This document shows, one piece after another, positions 8,833 through 18,844 of a DNA stretch of 64,000 bases. The stretch's first letter is position 1, and the number at the start of each line of letters is the position of its first letter. This stretch comes from Rhodococcus sp. BP22 (GTDB lineage Bacteria > Actinomycetota > Actinomycetes > Mycobacteriales > Mycobacteriaceae): the NCBI RefSeq assembly GCF_014281965.1, contig NZ_JACFTB010000001.1, positions 372,001 through 436,000 of the forward strand. The letters are read 5' to 3'. The notes under the pieces are model-generated. The model saw only the letters and a program-made list of their open reading frames with translations, did no database searches and was not told the origin of the DNA. Made by a program: the position numbers and the translations under genes.

Positions 8833-10503
8833 TCAGGCGGGAGCCACTGCAGCGCCGACGGCGAACTCGGCGAGCACCGAGGCTAGCGCGGTAGGCACCC
8901 GAGCCTCGACGCGTGTGCCGTCGGCCTCGTGCGAGGAGTGCGTGATCCGGCCTTCGGTGTGGATCCGAGCAACTAGATCGCCGCGCGTGTACGGCACCAA
9001 TACGTCGACCTGTGCTTCCGGCCAGGCAAGGATTTCGCCGAGATGATCACGCAGCTCTTCGATTCCCTCGCCCGTCCGTGCAGAGACGAAGCGCGCTCCC
9101 GGGAACAGACCACGAAGCTGAGTCAACTGCACCGGATCTGCGGTATCGATCTTGTTTACCACGATCAGTTCCGGCGGCATCTTGGACTCGCGTTCCTTGA
9201 CGACGTCCATGATCACCTCGCGAACTGCAGCGATCTGGTCCACGGGAAGCGGATCGGAACCGTCGACGACGTGCAGCAACAGATCGGCGTCCGTCACTTC
9301 CTCCAACGTCGAACGGAAGGCTTCCACCAGCTGGGTCGGCAGATGCCGCACGAATCCGACAGTGTCGGTGAGCACGATCGCGCGGCCGTCTTCGAGCGTC
9401 GACCTGCGAGAGGTCGGATCGAGGGTGGCGAACAGTGCGTTCTGTACCAGCACGCCCGAACCGGTGAGCGCATTGAGCACACTCGACTTGCCTGCGTTCG
9501 TGTACCCGACGATCGCGATGGACGGCACAGTGCTCTCGAGGCGACGCTCACGCTTGGTGTCGCGGGCCTGCTTCATGCCCTTGATCTCGCGGCGAAGCTT
9601 GGCCATACGCTCACGAATGCGTCGCCGGTCGGTTTCGATCTTCGTCTCACCGGGACCACGAAGCCCTACCCCGCCGTTACTTCCCGCCCGGCCACCTGCC
9701 TGACGTGACATGGACTCGCCCCAGCCGCGAAGCCGAGGGAGCATGTACTCCATCTGCGCGAACGCCACCTGCGCCTTGCCCTCGCGCGAGGTTGCATGCT
9801 GAGCGAAGATATCGAGGATCAACGCCGTCCGGTCGATGACCTTGACCTTGACGACCTTCTCCAGTGCATTGAGCTGAGCTGGGGTCAATTCACCGTCGCA
9901 AACCACGGTATCGGCGCCTGTCGCCACAACGACATCGCGGACCTCTTTGGCCTTACCGGAACCGATGTAGGTCGCCGCATCGGGCTTGTCGCGTCGTTGC
10001 ACGAGCGCTTCCAATACCTCTGATCCTGCAGTTTCGGCCAACGCAGCCAGCTCCGCCATACTTGATTCCGCTTGTGCTGCGGTGCCGCTGGTCCACACGC
10101 CGACCAAGACGACTCGTTCGAGCCGCAACTGCCGGTACTCGACCTCGGTGACGTCCTCGAGCTCGGTAGACAAACCTGCCACACGACGCAATGCAGTACG
10201 TTCTTCGAGCTGCATGTCCCCAGCGGACGGAGAAGACTCGTCGGCGGGGAGCGGTGATCGGGCGAGTCGACGCGACCAGGCATCGGACTCCTGCCTGGTC
10301 CACGATGAGCTTTGCTCTGCTCCACTGTCCTGCGCGGCGGCAGACTCAGCTGTAGTGCGCTCAGCCGTGTCCGGCCCAGAGGAGTGCTGCCCAGTGAGGT
10401 TCTGCTCAGTGAGGTTCTGCTTCACTGAATCCGTCTGTTCTGAATCCGTTATTTCGTCATTCCTCGAGTCGGAATCGCTATCGATTCGATGTGTGTTGGT
10501 CAT
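8833..10503 (-). CDS. hflX: ribosome-associated GTPase HflX
   Basis: GTPase that binds the large ribosomal subunit and splits stalled ribosomes, 556 aa. The HflX N-terminal domain (about 125-310) contains DAATYIGSGKAKEV and the glycine-rich GGRAGSNGGVGLRGPGETK linker region. The G domain carries the P-loop GYTNAGKSS near residue 335, DTVGFVRHLP as G3, and NKID as G4. The first ~110 residues are an acidic, Gln/Ser-rich extension without recognisable fold, including a 15-bp DNA duplication that gives QNLTE-QNLTG. No ribosome site is obvious at the ATG used; a start further in would trim only disordered sequence. Downstream lies the secreted protein, four bases away. Confidence 0.94.
   Translation of the reverse strand: MTNTHRIDSDSDSRNDEITDSEQTDSVKQNLTEQNLTGQHSSGPDTAERTTAESAAAQDSGAEQSSSWTRQESDAWSRRLARSPLPADESSPSAGDMQLEERTALRRVAGLSTELEDVTEVEYRQLRLERVVLVGVWTSGTAAQAESSMAELAALAETAGSEVLEALVQRRDKPDAATYIGSGKAKEVRDVVVATGADTVVCDGELTPAQLNALEKVVKVKVIDRTALILDIFAQHATSREGKAQVAFAQMEYMLPRLRGWGESMSRQAGGRAGSNGGVGLRGPGETKIETDRRRIRERMAKLRREIKGMKQARDTKRERRLESTVPSIAIVGYTNAGKSSVLNALTGSGVLVQNALFATLDPTSRRSTLEDGRAIVLTDTVGFVRHLPTQLVEAFRSTLEEVTDADLLLHVVDGSDPLPVDQIAAVREVIMDVVKERESKMPPELIVVNKIDTADPVQLTQLRGLFPGARFVSARTGEGIEELRDHLGEILAWPEAQVDVLVPYTRGDLVARIHTEGRITHSSHEADGTRVEARVPTALASVLAEFAVGAAVAPA
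10392..10421. repeat. two exact 15-bp tandem repeats in the hflX 5' coding region
   Basis: CAGTGAGGTTCTGCT occurs at 10392-10406 and again at 10407-10421. It keeps the hflX frame and lengthens the disordered N-terminus by five residues. Confidence 0.9.
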
Positions 10504-10548
10504 ACGCCGTCAATGATCCACTAAATCCCCAGCGCATGCACATGAGAT

Positions 10549-11418
10549 TCACGCACGCTCGCGCCACCACTGGTCATCGATGGTGCCGTTCGCCAACAGC
10601 ACAGACGGCCCGCGAAGCGATGCGCCCTCGTCGTCGATCGATACCGTCACTTCGCCGCCTGGCACACCTACCACCACTCGACCGGAATCGAGTCCCTCGT
10701 ACGACAACGCTGCTGCTGCTGCGGCCACCGTGCCGGTCCCGCACGAACGCGTCTCTCCTACACCGCGCTCGAAAACGCGCATGTCGACGCGACCGGATTG
10801 CAGTCGGGTGAGGATTTCGACGTTGGCACCTGCGGTGAAGAAACCGCCGTCCAGTTCAGGTGGTGTTGCCAGATCGAGCGCACGTAGGGAGGTGATGTCG
10901 GCGGCCGGGTCCACGCACGCAAGATGGGGATTTCCGACGTCGATTCCGATTCCGTCGTACCGACGTCCACCAAGGGTCGTACTGCTGGCACCCATCAAGT
11001 GGACTTCGCCCATGCCGACGGTGACGTCTGCGGTGGTGTCATCGAAAGCGTGCACCGTGACCGGTCTCGCGCCGGCCCGGGAACCGACCACGAAACAATC
11101 GCTCGATTCGAGGCCGTTCGCACGCAGGTAATGCGCAAAGACCCGAACGCCGTTGCCGCACATCTCGGCGATGCTCCCGTCAGCGTTTCGGTAGTCCATG
11201 AACCAGTCCGTGGGCCCGACACCCGAAGGCAGGCGGTCGAGAACGCCTGCATCGCGAAGACGCCCGGCGCGTGAAACCCGCAGCACTCCGTCTGCTCCGA
11301 GGCCCTGTCTGCGATCACACAGGGCCGCTACACGGACACGCAGTAGCTCGATCTCGACATCCGGATCGTGCAGCACGAGAAAATCGTTCTGCGTTCCGTG
11401 GCCCTTGGCGAAATCCAT
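10549..11418 (-). CDS. dapF: diaminopimelate epimerase
   Basis: Cytoplasmic enzyme interconverting LL- and meso-diaminopimelate for lysine and peptidoglycan synthesis, 289 aa. The two catalytic cysteines are Cys87 in [11 protein letters not shown] and Cys226 in ETRSCGTGT, each in the correct family context. The ATG at 11418 lies seven bases after a TAGACT box, so the mRNA is probably leaderless with its own promoter in the gap behind miaA; an AAGGAG further up is too distant to serve this start. miaA lies 27 bases upstream on the same strand. Two other genes of the pathway, dapA and dapB, are elsewhere in this window. Confidence 0.96.
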   Translation of the reverse strand: MDFAKGHGTQNDFLVLHDPDVEIELLRVRVAALCDRRQGLGADGVLRVSRAGRLRDAGVLDRLPSGVGPTDWFMDYRNADGSIAEMCGNGVRVFAHYLRANGLESSDCFVVGSRAGARPVTVHAFDDTTADVTVGMGEVHLMGASSTTLGGRRYDGIGIDVGNPHLACVDPAADITSLRALDLATPPELDGGFFTAGANVEILTRLQSGRVDMRVFERGVGETRSCGTGTVAAAAAALSYEGLDSGRVVVGVPGGEVTVSIDDEGASLRGPSVLLANGTIDDQWWRERA

Positions 11419-11425
11419 AGCGCGA

Positions 11426-11431
11426 AGTCTA
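11426..11431 (-). promoter_or_regulatory. -10 box of dapF (leaderless)
   Basis: TAGACT on the minus strand, seven bases before the dapF ATG. No clear -35. Confidence 0.5.
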
Positions 11432-11445
11432 CGGGTGTGCTCCTT

Positions 11446-12348
11446 CTAACCTCCGACGATGGCCAGCGCCGAGTCGCGCAGAGCGGGGTCGGCTCCATCG
11501 AGCCAGTGGACGCGCGGATCCCGACGGAACCACGATCGCTGACGACGGACATAACGGCGAGTTCCGATGAATGTCCGCTCGCGCGCGAAATCCAGATCGC
11601 ACTCACCCCCGAGATACTCGAGAACCTGGGCGTACCCGATCGCGCGCGGGGCAGTGACGCCCTCACGCAGGCCGACGCCGACGAGGTGTTCGACCTCCTC
11701 GACCAGGCCGGCAGAAAACATCAAGTCCGTCCTGCGCGCGATGCGGTCGTCCAATTCGATCGTGTCGCGGTCGACCCCGAGAAGCTTCGTCCCCCAACGC
11801 GGTGTTCCGATCTTCGGCGCGGACGCGGCAAAGGGCTTACCGGTGATCTCGACTACCTCCAACGCGCGGACGAGCCGACGGCCGTCGGTGGCCAGGATCG
11901 ATGCGGCGGCCTCGGGGTCTCGTTCTTCGAGCGCGCGATACACCGCATCGGTTCCGCCGTCCGCCAGTATCTGCTCCCATCTCGCCCGGACCTGAGGATC
12001 GGTGGCCGGGAACGCCCACTCGTCCAGCAAGGATTGGACGTACATCATCGAACCACCGACGATGATGGGAACGCGGTCGCGCGCCAAGATGGCGTCCACC
12101 TCCAATGCCGCGACGTCCTGATATCTCGCGACTGTGGCTGTCTCGGTCACATCGAGTACATCGAGCAGATGGTGTGCGATGCCGCGCCGCTCGCCCAACG
12201 GCAGTTTTGCAGTGCCGATGTCCATTCCGCGGTACTGCTGCATGGCGTCGATGTTGACGATCTCACCGTCCAATGCCTCGGCCAGATCGAGGCCCAGATC
12301 GGACTTCCCTGTCGCGGTTGGGCCGATCACGGCGATCGGCACCCTCAC
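11446..12348 (-). CDS. miaA: tRNA dimethylallyltransferase
   Basis: Transfers a dimethylallyl group to A37 of tRNAs reading UNN codons, 300 aa. The P-loop GPTATGKS is at residues 9-16, followed by [17 protein letters not shown], the conserved substrate-binding block, and a C-terminal zinc-finger-like region is not evident. I chose the GTG at 12348, which overlaps the stop of the upstream gene by four bases (GTGA), over a TTG four codons earlier. The product of MiaA is the substrate of MiaB, encoded at 15.4-16.9 kb on the same strand, so the pathway is locally clustered. Confidence 0.95.
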   Translation of the reverse strand: MRVPIAVIGPTATGKSDLGLDLAEALDGEIVNIDAMQQYRGMDIGTAKLPLGERRGIAHHLLDVLDVTETATVARYQDVAALEVDAILARDRVPIIVGGSMMYVQSLLDEWAFPATDPQVRARWEQILADGGTDAVYRALEERDPEAAASILATDGRRLVRALEVVEITGKPFAASAPKIGTPRWGTKLLGVDRDTIELDDRIARRTDLMFSAGLVEEVEHLVGVGLREGVTAPRAIGYAQVLEYLGGECDLDFARERTFIGTRRYVRRQRSWFRRDPRVHWLDGADPALRDSALAIVGG

Positions 12349-13067
12349 AACGATTCCCAAGTACCGACGAAATAACCGACGCCGAAAGGCGCGCCTCGGT
12401 AGAGAGTCCGCGGCCGGACCTCGCCGTCACCCACCATCCCTGCCAGGGTCTGCCACGCAGCAAGGCCTTCCACGCCGACGCCTGCACACAATTGACGATC
12501 GAGTCCGGCGAGCGCACCGACATCGGCGTTTGCCAGCGCATCATCGATCTGGTTCTGTACCTCTTCCGCGCGTGGATCGAAGGATCCGGGTGCCTTCGCC
12601 GTCAGCATCGTCGACCCGTCTGCCACCACCAGCAATCCCCACGGCTCCGCACTTTCACCCATCGACTTGCGAAGTTCGCGGCCGATGCTCACACAGCTCT
12701 CGCGCGGTGTGTCTCGCCCCACCAGGTGCACATCGACAACCGCATCCGGGGCACTGTGGTCGCGAATCCACCCCGCTACCAGCGCAGCCAAGGGAATAGT
12801 CGGATCGATCTCCGTCGTGACGCCACCGGGTGAGAACGCAACTCTCACATCGACGCCGTAGGCGGCGAAGCTTCCACGTGAGTCCGAACGAATGGTACGG
12901 GCCTTCTCGTGCACACCCAGCGCAATCCATCGGTCCGCGAGCTCACCCAGTACGACACCGGCCTCGATAGTCGCGGTTCGAACCGCGAGCGCTTCCGAGA
13001 CAGAGCGTCCGGTCAACTCGGGAACCAGGATTGGGGGCGACGGCACGATGGCTACTGCAGACAACAC
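12345..13067 (-). CDS. conserved protein of the Rv2728c type (LigB-like fold suspected)
   Basis: 240 aa with the chosen start. Begins [19 protein letters not shown] and resembles the conserved gene between miaA and the DUF349 gene in M. tuberculosis (Rv2728c). The PPILVPEL start, the [11 protein letters not shown] block and the LVVADGST stretch recall class III extradiol dioxygenase-like proteins, but I see no complete metal-binding set and would not assign an activity. The GTG at 13067 is supported by a TAGCGT -10 box seven bases upstream and by agreement with the family's length; the longer frame from 13214 would begin with a low-complexity Arg-rich segment. It is coupled to miaA by a GTGA overlap. 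Confidence 0.8.
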   Translation of the reverse strand: MLSAVAIVPSPPILVPELTGRSVSEALAVRTATIEAGVVLGELADRWIALGVHEKARTIRSDSRGSFAAYGVDVRVAFSPGGVTTEIDPTIPLAALVAGWIRDHSAPDAVVDVHLVGRDTPRESCVSIGRELRKSMGESAEPWGLLVVADGSTMLTAKAPGSFDPRAEEVQNQIDDALANADVGALAGLDRQLCAGVGVEGLAAWQTLAGMVGDGEVRPRTLYRGAPFGVGYFVGTWESL

Positions 13068-13074
13068 GGCGCCA

Positions 13075-13080
13075 ACGCTA
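13075..13080 (-). promoter_or_regulatory. -10 box of the Rv2728c-like gene (leaderless)
   Basis: TAGCGT, seven bases before the GTG at 13067. The rest of the 223-bp divergent region up to 13290 shows no other clear site. Confidence 0.5.
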
Positions 13081-13290
13081 GTCGCTCGTATCCAAGCACC
13101 ACCGACACGGCGGCGAAATGACGGACGGCGACGCGTAGAAGCGTCTGACCTGTTTGAATGGTGAGCAAGGTAGGCATCGAGTGTCCATGGTGTCCACTGC
13201 GTCGACGGTGGCACCGGATAGTCGGAATGTGTCCACCGTGACTTTCAGCGCGATAGAGGCAGCCGTGACGCGCGGCAGAGATGAGGAACA

Positions 13291-14775
13291 ATGTCCGATC
13301 TTGGCGACACCACCAGCGGATCCACCGAGCAGCCCGCCCAGGCACCTGGAGCGAGCACCCCGACGGCCCCAACACCGACCAACCCAGCCCCGACTGCCGC
13401 AGCACCGACTGCCGCAACACCGAGTGCCCCGAAGCCAGGAGCACCCAAGCCTGGGGGTCCGAAACCGGGAGCATCCAAACCAAGGATCGACGGCGGGGTT
13501 GCCAAACCTCATCCGGTGTCCTCCCACGTCCCGTCCGTCGTCCCGACGATCGCACCGCCGAGCGATCCCAGCAAGTTCGGCCGAGTGGACGACGACGGCA
13601 CTGCCTGGGTGAAGACCGCGGACGGCGAACGTCAGATCGGATCGTGGCAGGCAGGAGACGCCGCCGAAGGTCTTGCACACTTCGGACGGCGCTACGACGA
13701 CCTCTCCACCGAGGTGGCTTTGCTCGAAGCCAGGCTCACTGCGGGTTCCGGAGATGCGAAGAAGACGAAGGCAGCAGCCTTGGCGTTGCTCGAAACGCTT
13801 CCCACAGCCGCAGTGATCGGCGATATCGCAGGCTTGCACGACCGCCTGGAGATCGTCGTCGAGCACTCGGAGGCCGCTGCGGCCGTCGCGAAGCAAGAGA
13901 AGGAGATCGAGCGCGCCGCACACACTTCCCGCAAGGAAGAGTTGGCAACCGAGGCCGAGCAGATCGGTAGCGAATCCACGCAATGGAAAAATGCCGGCGA
14001 CCGTCTCCGAGAAATTCTCGACGAGTGGAAGACGATCCGCGGAGTGGATCGCAAGGTCGACGATGCTCTGTGGAAGCGTTATTCGAAAGCCCGTGAGAAC
14101 TTCAATCGCCGTAGAGGTGCTCACTTCGCCGATCTCGATCGCGAGCGGGGTGCCGCGAAAACTCGCAAAGAAGAACTGGTCGAGCAGGCTCAGGCCCTCT
14201 CGTCGTCGACCGATTGGGGTCCCACTGCCGCCGCCTTCCGCGACCTGCTCGTGGACTGGAAAGCTGCCGGCCGCGCGCCTCGCGATGCCGACGATGCACT
14301 GTGGAAGGACTTCAAAGCCGCCCAGGATGTGTTCTTCGCTGCGCGCAATTCTGCGGCGTCCGAGCGTGACGCGGAATTCGAATCGAATGCGACCGCGAAA
14401 GAAGAACTGCTCGCGAAGTACGGCAACATAAATCCGAGTAGCGACCTCGATGGGGCGCGCGCGGCTCTGCGTGACCTCCAAGAGAAGTGGGATGCTCTGG
14501 GCAAAGTTCCGCGGGACAAGATGCAGGAACTCGAAGGTCGCTTACGCGCCCTGGAAAAGTCGGTTCGGGACGCGGTCGACGCACAGTGGCGACGCACCGA
14601 TCCGGAAGCGTTGGCCCGTGCTGCTCAGTTCCGCGAGCGCGTCGCTCAGTTCGAAGAGCAGGCCGCCAAAGCTCGAGCGGCAGGCAAGGACAAGGACGCC
14701 AAGCGTGCGCTCGAGCAAGCGCAGCAATGGCGCGAGTGGGCCGAAGCGGCAGAAGGCGCCGTCGGCGAGAAGTAG
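13291..14775 (+). CDS. DUF349 repeat protein (Rv2731-like)
   Basis: 494 aa cytosolic protein of unknown biochemical function. Residues 1-70 are Ala/Pro/Lys-rich with [18 protein letters not shown] repeats and probably disordered. Three DUF349 repeats follow at about 228-300, 305-375 and 380-455, each opening with a helix of the type [20 protein letters not shown] and ending in a basic helix; the whole C-terminal half is strongly predicted to be helical or coiled coil. The C-terminus is Glu/Ala-rich. The ATG has GATGAGGA as ribosome site. It is divergent from the miaA operon and convergent with the membrane gene of the miaB operon, exactly as in M. tuberculosis Rv2731. Confidence 0.88.
   Translation: MSDLGDTTSGSTEQPAQAPGASTPTAPTPTNPAPTAAAPTAATPSAPKPGAPKPGGPKPGASKPRIDGGVAKPHPVSSHVPSVVPTIAPPSDPSKFGRVDDDGTAWVKTADGERQIGSWQAGDAAEGLAHFGRRYDDLSTEVALLEARLTAGSGDAKKTKAAALALLETLPTAAVIGDIAGLHDRLEIVVEHSEAAAAVAKQEKEIERAAHTSRKEELATEAEQIGSESTQWKNAGDRLREILDEWKTIRGVDRKVDDALWKRYSKARENFNRRRGAHFADLDRERGAAKTRKEELVEQAQALSSSTDWGPTAAAFRDLLVDWKAAGRAPRDADDALWKDFKAAQDVFFAARNSAASERDAEFESNATAKEELLAKYGNINPSSDLDGARAALRDLQEKWDALGKVPRDKMQELEGRLRALEKSVRDAVDAQWRRTDPEALARAAQFRERVAQFEEQAAKARAAGKDKDAKRALEQAQQWREWAEAAEGAVGEK
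13390..13419. repeat. 15-bp tandem duplication in the DUF349 gene
   Basis: CCGACTGCCGCAGCA at 13390-13404 and CCGACTGCCGCAACA at 13405-13419 differ by one base; a third degraded unit follows. In frame, giving Pro-Thr-Ala-Ala repeats. A separate 12-bp Pro-Lys-Pro-Gly series follows at about 13430-13480. Confidence 0.85.
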
Positions 14776-14782
14776 GACGAAG

Positions 14783-15379
14783 TCAGAGCTTGCGGTCGGT
14801 CGGACGCCCGAGAATGGGTCCGCCCCACCGTGAGTTCTGCTCGTTCTCGGCCGCCGCGACACGTCGACGTTCCTGTGCGGCCAATTGCGCGTTGGTTTTG
14901 TTCCACACGGCCTTCAGCCACTGGAACGTCAGGACGACCACCGCGATCCACGCGATGATGAGACCGATTCCGGGTCCACCGCCCGTAGAGTCCGTCGGCA
15001 GTGTCTGCCTCGACCAGATCGACAGCATTCCGAAGACCGACGCTACGGCGCTACCGCTGAGCGCTATCCACGCGAGTGCCCACACTCTGGTGACGAGGGC
15101 GAGGACCGAGAAGACCACGCCGAACACCGCGACGAACCCGACGAAGATTCGGGACGGCAACGCGATGGATTCGCCGAGCCCCTTGTCACTGCCGGACAGG
15201 ACGTCGAATCCGGTAGCAGATCCGGCATGTGGCAAGACGAAAGTGACCAGCAGCACGAGAACCAATACGGCAACGACCACCGCCCGCGCTCCTGGGTCGA
15301 TCTCCGAATCGATCTTCCGCTCCGCGGTGTCGTAATCGGGTGCGCTGCCGTCTTCGCTGCTGGGCCTCAACTTGGTCAT
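14783..15379 (-). CDS. four-helix membrane protein (Rv2732c-like)
   Basis: 198 aa. About four membrane segments: [17 protein letters not shown], then [36 protein letters not shown] and [15 protein letters not shown]. The N-terminal 30 residues are acidic and cytosolic; the C-terminal tail is charged. The ATG at 15379 overlaps the miaB stop (ATGA), so it is translated with miaB. M. tuberculosis has a membrane gene of the same size in this position (Rv2732c). No enzymatic motif is visible and no function can be assigned. Confidence 0.85.
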   Translation of the reverse strand: MTKLRPSSEDGSAPDYDTAERKIDSEIDPGARAVVVAVLVLVLLVTFVLPHAGSATGFDVLSGSDKGLGESIALPSRIFVGFVAVFGVVFSVLALVTRVWALAWIALSGSAVASVFGMLSIWSRQTLPTDSTGGGPGIGLIIAWIAVVVLTFQWLKAVWNKTNAQLAAQERRRVAAAENEQNSRWGGPILGRPTDRKL

Positions 15380-16893
15380 GCGCTGCATCCTGTCTCTATG
15401 GGCGCAGGAGCGGGGACGCCGACAGCCGGCAAGCCCAACCCGACGCCGATGGGGGCCGTCTTCGGGAGTATTCCGCGTTCGTATGCATCACCGGCAGTGG
15501 TGCGACGGTGCGAGGCAACGCCGGTGTCGGCGATGAGATGGTAAGGAGCGGCTGCGGTGATCGTCGTGGTGACGACATCACCGGGCCTGATCGCGGCAAT
15601 CTGGTGGTCCTCGGCTCGGAAGTGAACGAGTCGCCCGTCCCTGGCACGACCACTTTTGCGATGCGTGGCGGCATTCTTGCGGCCCTCGCCGGTCGCGACC
15701 AGCAGTTCTACTTCGGTGCCGATGAGCTCTCGGTTGGATTCGAGAACGATCTCTTCCTGCAAGGCAATGAGCCGTAGGTAGCGCTCCTGCACAATCGCCT
15801 TGGGGATCTGATCCTCCATGTCGGCAGCCGGTGTACCGGGGCGCTTGGAGTATTGGAAGGTGTACGCATTCGCGAACTTCGCTCGGCGCATGACCTCGAG
15901 AGTCTGCTCGAAGTCCTCCTCCGTCTCACCGGGGAATCCGACGATGATGTCGGTAGTGATCGCCGCGTGGGGCATCACTTCCCGCACCTTGTCGATGATC
16001 CCGAGAAACTTGCTCTGCCGATAGGACCGTCGCATCGCTTTGAGAACTCGGTCCGAACCCGATTGCAACGGCATGTGCAACGTCGGGCAGATGTTCGGTG
16101 TGGTGGCCATCGCGTCGATCACGTCGTCGGTGAACTCGGCCGGATGCGGCGAGGTGAAGCGCACCCGCTCGAGGCCTTCGATCTCACCACAGGCCTTCAA
16201 CAGTGCGGCGAACGCGCCGCGGTCACGTGGGAGTGCCGGGTCCGCGAACGAAGCCCCATAGGCATTGACATTTTGACCGAGCAGGGTCACTTCGAGAACG
16301 CCTTGGTCGACGAGTGCCTGCACCTCCGCAAGAATGTCTGCGGGCGAGCGGTCGATCTCCTTGCCGCGCAGCGCCGGGACGATGCAGAAGGTGCAGGTGT
16401 TGTTACAGCCCACCGAAATCGATACCCATCCCGCGTACGGGGACTCACGCTTCGCCGGCAGAGTCGACGGAAAAGCTTCCAGAGATTCGAGAATCTCGAC
16501 CTGAGCTTCGTTGTTGTGTCGAGCCCGCTCGAGCAGGACCGGAAGCGAGCCGATGTTGTGGGTTCCGAACACCACGTCCACCCACGGGGCCTTCTTGACG
16601 ACCGTGTCGCGGTCCTTTTGGGCCAAACAGCCGCCGACCGCAATCTGCATACGTGGATTGCGTGTCTTGGCAGGCCGAAGCATGCCAAGATTTCCGTACA
16701 GTTTGTTGTCCGCGTTCTCTCGAACAGCGCAGGTGTTGAAGACCACGAGATCGGCATCGGAACCTGTGTCGGCCGGCACATAGCCCGCCTCTTCGAGCAG
16801 ACCTGCCAGTCTCTCCGAGTCGTGCACGTTCATCTGGCACCCGTGCGTGCGAACCTCGTAGCTCCTCTGGGTCATCTGGTCACTCGTTTCCAC
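15376..16893 (-). CDS. miaB: tRNA-2-methylthio-N6-dimethylallyladenosine synthase
   Basis: Radical SAM methylthiotransferase that adds a methylthio group to the i6A37 made by MiaA, 505 aa. The N-terminal cluster cysteines are Cys19 (THGCQMN), Cys55 (NTCAVREN) and Cys89 (GGCLAQ). The radical SAM CxxxCxxC triad is Cys163, Cys167, Cys170 ([12 protein letters not shown]). A C-terminal TRAM domain covers roughly residues 375-445. I prefer the GTG at 16893, because a TACCCT box sits six bases upstream and conserved sequence starts just after it; an ATG at 16956 would add 21 unconserved residues and has no properly spaced ribosome site. Followed by the Rv2732c-like gene in overlap. Confidence 0.95.
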   Translation of the reverse strand: METSDQMTQRSYEVRTHGCQMNVHDSERLAGLLEEAGYVPADTGSDADLVVFNTCAVRENADNKLYGNLGMLRPAKTRNPRMQIAVGGCLAQKDRDTVVKKAPWVDVVFGTHNIGSLPVLLERARHNNEAQVEILESLEAFPSTLPAKRESPYAGWVSISVGCNNTCTFCIVPALRGKEIDRSPADILAEVQALVDQGVLEVTLLGQNVNAYGASFADPALPRDRGAFAALLKACGEIEGLERVRFTSPHPAEFTDDVIDAMATTPNICPTLHMPLQSGSDRVLKAMRRSYRQSKFLGIIDKVREVMPHAAITTDIIVGFPGETEEDFEQTLEVMRRAKFANAYTFQYSKRPGTPAADMEDQIPKAIVQERYLRLIALQEEIVLESNRELIGTEVELLVATGEGRKNAATHRKSGRARDGRLVHFRAEDHQIAAIRPGDVVTTTITAAAPYHLIADTGVASHRRTTAGDAYERGILPKTAPIGVGLGLPAVGVPAPAPIETGCSA

Positions 16894-16899
16894 ACTCCC

Positions 16900-16905
16900 A
16901 GGGTA
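16900..16905 (-). promoter_or_regulatory. -10 box of miaB (leaderless)
   Basis: TACCCT on the minus strand, six bases before the GTG at 16893. Confidence 0.5.
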
Positions 16906-16985
16906 CGGCCCGGCGCGACCGTCCGGCGCCGGGGATACGCGAGATTCTCGATCCATCTCCTCGGGCTGAGTGCACCGACAGTAAA

Positions 16986-17001
16986 GTTTCCATTACATAA
17001 T
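16986..17001 (+). promoter_or_regulatory. possible GlnR-type half-site ahead of gluA
   Basis: GTTTC-CATTAC-ATAAT matches one half of the actinobacterial nitrogen regulator box (GTTTC, six bases, GTNAC) exactly and the other half at two fixed positions. It is centred about 68 bp before the inferred gluA transcription start, an activator position. Weak evidence. Confidence 0.25.
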
Positions 17002-17024
17002 CGAAGAATGTCGCGTTAACGGCG

Positions 17025-17052
17025 TTGTCGACGACCAAACTACGAATAAGGT
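17025..17052 (+). promoter_or_regulatory. gluA promoter (leaderless)
   Basis: TTGTCG at 17025-17030, 16-bp spacer, TAAGGT at 17047-17052, and the ATG eight bases further. The start codon is therefore at or next to the predicted transcription start. Confidence 0.5.
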
Positions 17053-17060
17053 TCTGCCCT

Positions 17061-17843
17061 ATGACGCATGCCACCGACGCGCCGGCTTCCGGTGCAGTTG
17101 CCGACCGACCCTCCATGATCTCCCTGAAATCGGTAGACAAGCATTTCGGTGATCTGCACGTCCTCAAGGACATAAACCTCGAGGTCCCTACCGGCCAGGT
17201 CGTCATCGTGGTCGGACCGTCCGGGTCCGGGAAATCGACGTTGTGCCGAACGATCAACCGACTCGAACCCATCGACTCCGGTTCCATCGAGGTCGACGGC
17301 TCGGTCCTTCCTGCCGAAGGCAAAGCGCTCGCCGCGCTTCGCGCCGACGTCGGGATGGTCTTCCAGTCGTTCAACCTTTTCGCGCACAAAACCATCCTCG
17401 AGAACGTCATGCTCGCGCCTATCAAAGTGCGCAAGCTCAAGAAGGACGAGGCTCGCAAGGCCGCCCAGGCACTGCTCGAACGTGTCGGCATTGCGAATCA
17501 GGCCGACAAGTATCCAGCTCAGCTCTCCGGCGGACAGCAACAGCGAGTAGCGATTGCTCGCTCACTAGCCATGAACCCCAAAGTGATGTTGTTCGACGAG
17601 CCGACGTCCGCTCTCGATCCCGAAATGGTCACCGAAGTTCTCGACGTGATGACCTCGTTGGCCAAGGAGGGCATGACGATGCTCGTCGTCACGCACGAGA
17701 TGGGATTCGCACGGAAGGCCGGTGACCGTGTCATCTTCATGGCCGATGGCGCCGTAGTCGAGGACACCGACCCCGACAGTTTCTTCACCGCACCGAAATC
17801 CGAACGCGCCAAGGACTTCCTGGGCAAGATTCTCGGCCACTGA
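17061..17843 (+). CDS. gluA: glutamate ABC transporter, ATP-binding protein
   Basis: ATPase subunit of a polar amino acid importer, 260 aa. Walker [10 protein letters not shown] at 52-60, signature [14 protein letters not shown] near 155, Walker [13 protein letters not shown] just after, and switch His in VVTHEMGF. It powers the GluC-GluD channel. The neighbourhood miaB-gluABCD-recX-recA is the same as that of the glutamate system of C. glutamicum, which supports glutamate as substrate. The ATG at 17061 fits the TAAGGT box eight bases upstream; a TTG 12 codons earlier has no support. gluB follows after 73 bases. Confidence 0.92.
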   Translation: MTHATDAPASGAVADRPSMISLKSVDKHFGDLHVLKDINLEVPTGQVVIVVGPSGSGKSTLCRTINRLEPIDSGSIEVDGSVLPAEGKALAALRADVGMVFQSFNLFAHKTILENVMLAPIKVRKLKKDEARKAAQALLERVGIANQADKYPAQLSGGQQQRVAIARSLAMNPKVMLFDEPTSALDPEMVTEVLDVMTSLAKEGMTMLVVTHEMGFARKAGDRVIFMADGAVVEDTDPDSFFTAPKSERAKDFLGKILGH

Positions 17844-17916
17844 CCGAAACTCGCTCTTACTCGCCACACTCTCGTCGCACGTAACAACCCGTGAAATCAA
17901 CATGGAGGACTAACCA

Positions 17917-18750
17917 GTGAGAATTACTCGCTCGATCCGTCTAGGGGTCGGCATCGCCGCGCTCGCCGTCGTCGCTACCGCCTGTGGCGGGGGCGAAGAA
18001 GCCCGCAACGTCAGTAGTAGTGCAGAAAACGGCAACTTGATCGTCGGCATCAAGTTCGATCAGCCCGGTCTGGGCCTCCGCAACCCGGATGGTTCCTTCA
18101 GCGGCTTCGACGTCGAGGTGGCCAAGTACGTCGCGGGCCAGCTCGGAGTGTCGGAAGACAACATCGAGTTCAAGGAATCCCCGTCGGCTCAGCGTGAGAC
18201 GCTCATCCAGAACGGGGAGGTCGACTACATCGTCGCTACCTACTCGATCACCGATACGCGCAAGGAGAAGGTCGGGTTCGCCGGACCGTACTTCGTCGCC
18301 GGCCAGTCTCTGCTGGTTGCCGACAGCAATACCGATATCACCGGGCCCGAGTCACTCAGCGGCGGCAAGAAGCTGTGCTCGGTCACCGGGTCCACGCCTG
18401 CGCAGAACATCGCCGACGAGTACCCAGGCGTTCAGCTCCAGCCCTTCGACACCTACTCGGCCTGTGTCGAAGCACTGCGCAACGGCGCTGTCGACGCAGT
18501 GACGACCGACGACATCATTCTCGCCGGTTACGCCGCCCAGTACCCGGGCGAATTGAAGGTCGTAGGCGAGCCTTTCACCACGGAGAACTACGGAATCGGC
18601 TTGTCCAAGGACGACACCGAAGGACGTAACAAGATCAACGACGCCATCGAGGAGATGGTGTCCAGCGGGGCATGGAAGACTGCGTTCGAGGAGACCGTAG
18701 GACCTTCCGGTTACCCGCTTCCGGCACCGCCGACCGTCGACCGCTACTGA
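17917..18750 (+). CDS. gluB: glutamate-binding lipoprotein
   Basis: Extracellular solute-binding subunit, 277 aa. Signal peptide with lipobox ending ATAC, lipidated Cys23, then CGGGEEARN linker. The body is a type 3 bacterial solute-binding domain: NLIVGIKFDQPGLG, FDVEVAKYVAGQLG, TYSITDTRKEKVGFAGPY and LSKDDTEGRNKIND are typical landmarks. GGAGG ribosome site seven bases before the GTG start, the strongest in this operon, fitting the need for excess binding protein. A hairpin in the 94-bp gap behind it may lower expression of the permease genes relative to it. Confidence 0.92.
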   Translation: MRITRSIRLGVGIAALAVVATACGGGEEARNVSSSAENGNLIVGIKFDQPGLGLRNPDGSFSGFDVEVAKYVAGQLGVSEDNIEFKESPSAQRETLIQNGEVDYIVATYSITDTRKEKVGFAGPYFVAGQSLLVADSNTDITGPESLSGGKKLCSVTGSTPAQNIADEYPGVQLQPFDTYSACVEALRNGAVDAVTTDDIILAGYAAQYPGELKVVGEPFTTENYGIGLSKDDTEGRNKINDAIEEMVSSGAWKTAFEETVGPSGYPLPAPPTVDRY

Positions 18751-18760
18751 CGCTCGCCGA

Positions 18761-18807
18761 CGTCGGGGCCCGGGCAACTGCAGTTCGAGTAGCTCGCCGC
18801 CCCGACG
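18761..18807 (+). repeat. intra-operonic hairpin between gluB and gluC
   Basis: CGTCGGGGC (18761-18769) pairs with GCCCCGACG (18799-18807); the loop contains the self-complementary AACTGCAGTT. No T-run follows. Likely stabilises the gluAB 3' end or attenuates transcription into gluCD; inference from the position after a binding-protein gene. Confidence 0.55.
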
Positions 18808-18844
18808 CCGGTCGAACCGCCCACGCCGATAGGACATTCCTCCA

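Noticed and set aside
13078..14481. A 467-codon minus-strand open frame opposite the DUF349 gene
   Set aside because: Antisense shadow; the plus-strand gene has three DUF349 repeats and a ribosome site.
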